Assembly (NCBI RefSeq): GCF_037974355.1
Contig: NZ_CP150235.1
Location: 3,100,001-3,164,000 of the forward strand
DNA: 64,000 nt
From: Paenibacillus sp. FSL R5-0517
GTDB lineage: Bacteria; Bacillota; Bacilli; Paenibacillales; Paenibacillaceae
Direction: 5' to 3'
The notes beneath the pieces are model-generated. The model ran no database searches. It was not told the origin of the DNA and worked only from the letters and a program-made list of their open reading frames with translations. Below are positions 62,970-64,000 of the stretch, piece by piece. Within the stretch, counting starts at the first letter, position 1. Each line of letters starts with the position of its first letter. The position numbers and the translations under genes are program-made.

Positions 62970-63675
62970 AACATTATCCATTCGGGCCAAGGAAGAGGAA
63001 CTGATGGATGACTTCTCTATGGGAGGGGAGGAGCTGCGTGAAGCACTCAGACATCTGAGACGTCTTAACAAAATATTCGCGGCACCCGGCCCAACGCTTG
63101 CTGGTGTAGAGAAGTTATGGAACTCTGTCGGCAGGCCAGATAAACTGTCTCTTCTGGATGTGGGGGCAGGTTCAGGGGATGTGAACCAGAAACTGCTGCA
63201 ATGGGCGGACCGTCAGGGCATTCAGTTGGAAATTACATTGGTTGATTTGACGGAAGAGGCGTGTGAGGAAGCAAGACAACTATTCCGTGACGAACCCCGA
63301 GTCAGGGTACAACGTGCCGATCTTACGCAACTGCCCGATGCTTCAGCAGATATTGTGACAGGTTCCCAGTTTGTGCATCATTTTGACGGAGATCAGTTGG
63401 TTGATATGGTTTCTCATATGCTGCGAGCATCGAGATATGGTGTCGTCATTAACGATATTCACCGCCATTCCGTGTCCTATAAAGCCGTCTGGATTACAAC
63501 ACGAATGATCTCGCGCAATCGGTACATTCGTCATGATGGCCCTCTGTCCGTAGCCAAAGGCTTTACAGGCAGGGATTGGAAGGAACTTAAACAACGGCTA
63601 AATCATGATACGATGACTTATGAATGGAAGCCTTTGTTCCGTTACTCTGTTGTTATTCCCACAAAGGGCAGGTGA
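62956..63675 (+). CDS. SAM-dependent methyltransferase of the polyketide operon
   Basis: A 239-residue methyltransferase. SAM motif I is LLDVGAGSGDVNQKLLQWA (about residues 63-81); LVDLTEEACEEA holds the acidic residue for the SAM ribose, and IVTGSQFVHHFDGDQLVDM is motif III-like. It overlaps the polyketide synthase end and precedes the FAD oxidoreductase by 6 bp, so it most likely O-methylates the alkylpyrone or resorcinol product. No membrane segment; it is not the isoprenylcysteine-type methyltransferase found beside BpsA in Bacillus. Confidence 0.88.
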   Translation: MSFFRTLSIRAKEEELMDDFSMGGEELREALRHLRRLNKIFAAPGPTLAGVEKLWNSVGRPDKLSLLDVGAGSGDVNQKLLQWADRQGIQLEITLVDLTEEACEEARQLFRDEPRVRVQRADLTQLPDASADIVTGSQFVHHFDGDQLVDMVSHMLRASRYGVVINDIHRHSVSYKAVWITTRMISRNRYIRHDGPLSVAKGFTGRDWKELKQRLNHDTMTYEWKPLFRYSVVIPTKGR

Positions 63676-63681
63676 TCTGAC

Positions 63682-64000
63682 GTGACGAATTCGATAGATG
63701 TGATTGTCATCGGAGCCGGGATTGCCGGTAGTACGTGTGCAATGCAACTGGCAGGAAAAGGTCATCGAACCCTTTTGCTGGATCGCCAAGAGTTCCCTCG
63801 ACACAAAACCTGTGGTGAGTTCATGTCACCCGAAACCAAGGAAATGCTGGAGGTTCTGGACATTCACCTTCTGGACCAGACGAAGAAACCCAGTACCATG
63901 GATCATGCCAAAATCGTTATGCCACAAGGTGGAGTGATCGAAGCACCACTGCCGGGATTTGCATATGGCATAAGTCGATATGAGCTGGACCAGATTTTGC
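63682..64000 (+). CDS. FAD-dependent oxidoreductase, geranylgeranyl-reductase type (3' end missing)
   Basis: The first 106 residues of a flavoprotein that runs off the window. DVIVIGAGIAGSTCAMQLAGKG is the FAD ADP-binding fold, followed by LLLDRQEFPRHKTCGEFMSPE, the PRxKxCGE motif of the geranylgeranyl reductase/halogenase-like group of monooxygenases. Start is GTG with a weak GGTGA site 6 bp after the methyltransferase stop. In the operon it would hydroxylate or otherwise oxidise the polyketide lipid, but a reductase role cannot be excluded from the fragment. Confidence 0.88.
   Translation, partial: MTNSIDVIVIGAGIAGSTCAMQLAGKGHRTLLLDRQEFPRHKTCGEFMSPETKEMLEVLDIHLLDQTKKPSTMDHAKIVMPQGGVIEAPLPGFAYGISRYELDQIL

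Overview
The window looks like chromosomal DNA of a low-to-mid GC, Gram-positive, spore-former-type Bacillota, most probably Paenibacillus. The grounds are strong AAGGAGG-type ribosome binding sites, TTG and GTG starts, lipobox lipoproteins, an Asp23/Gls24 protein, an Lsa-type ABC-F protein, a ykkC-type guanidine leader, and a great excess of ABC importers, AraC regulators and oxidoreductases. No rRNA, tRNA, insertion sequence, prophage or CRISPR array was seen. Genes are dense and mostly on the + strand; only an AraC regulator and an MFS exporter are on the - strand.

Layout. 1-9.3 kb: a carbohydrate ABC importer (solute-binding protein cut by the window edge, two permeases) with a GH38 alpha-mannosidase, then two Gfo/Idh/MocA oxidoreductases flanking an AraC regulator. 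9.4-10.1 kb: a glycosyltransferase. 10.2-18.3 kb: a peptide-use operon (FadR-type regulator with its own operator, M20 amidohydrolase, peptide-binding lipoprotein, two permeases, S9 peptidase, unknown protein) that has no ATPase genes. 18.4-23.7 kb: single genes (Asp23, acetyltransferases, a pentapeptide protein, Lsa-type ABC-F, TetR). 24-30.4 kb: glycosyltransferase, class III aminotransferase, zinc dehydrogenase, MFS transporter, DUF1349-like protein and HAD phosphatase, facing an AraC regulator. 31.4-36.8 kb: FAD oxidoreductase with a coiled-coil partner, a cytochrome P450, and a divergent MFS exporter/TetR pair.

36.8-51 kb is the most striking part. After an acetyltransferase come two closely related two-component systems interleaved with three paralogous membrane-anchored alpha/beta hydrolases, a PAF-acetylhydrolase-like lipase and two paralogous exported class-C beta-lactamase-fold serine hydrolases. 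Three transcription units here share a promoter motif made of an 11-bp direct repeat (GTTCATATTCC twice) at fixed distance from a -10 box. The two response regulators have the same recognition-helix sequence. I infer a duplicated, self-contained extracytoplasmic hydrolase regulon.

51-64 kb: an ABC exporter with a small RG-rich protein behind a promoter covered by GTATAC operators; a MarR regulator with a threonine-aldolase-like enzyme; a methyltransferase with a second pentapeptide protein; a guanidine-I riboswitch driving a paired SMR exporter; a DEAD-box helicase; an MmcQ/YjbR protein; a membrane protein; an esterase; and, running off the end, a type III polyketide synthase/methyltransferase/FAD oxidoreductase operon.

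Two copies of a 150-190 bp dispersed element (5955-6144 and, inverted, 53340-53488) have matching ends and fold into a long hairpin whose stems are kept by paired base changes.
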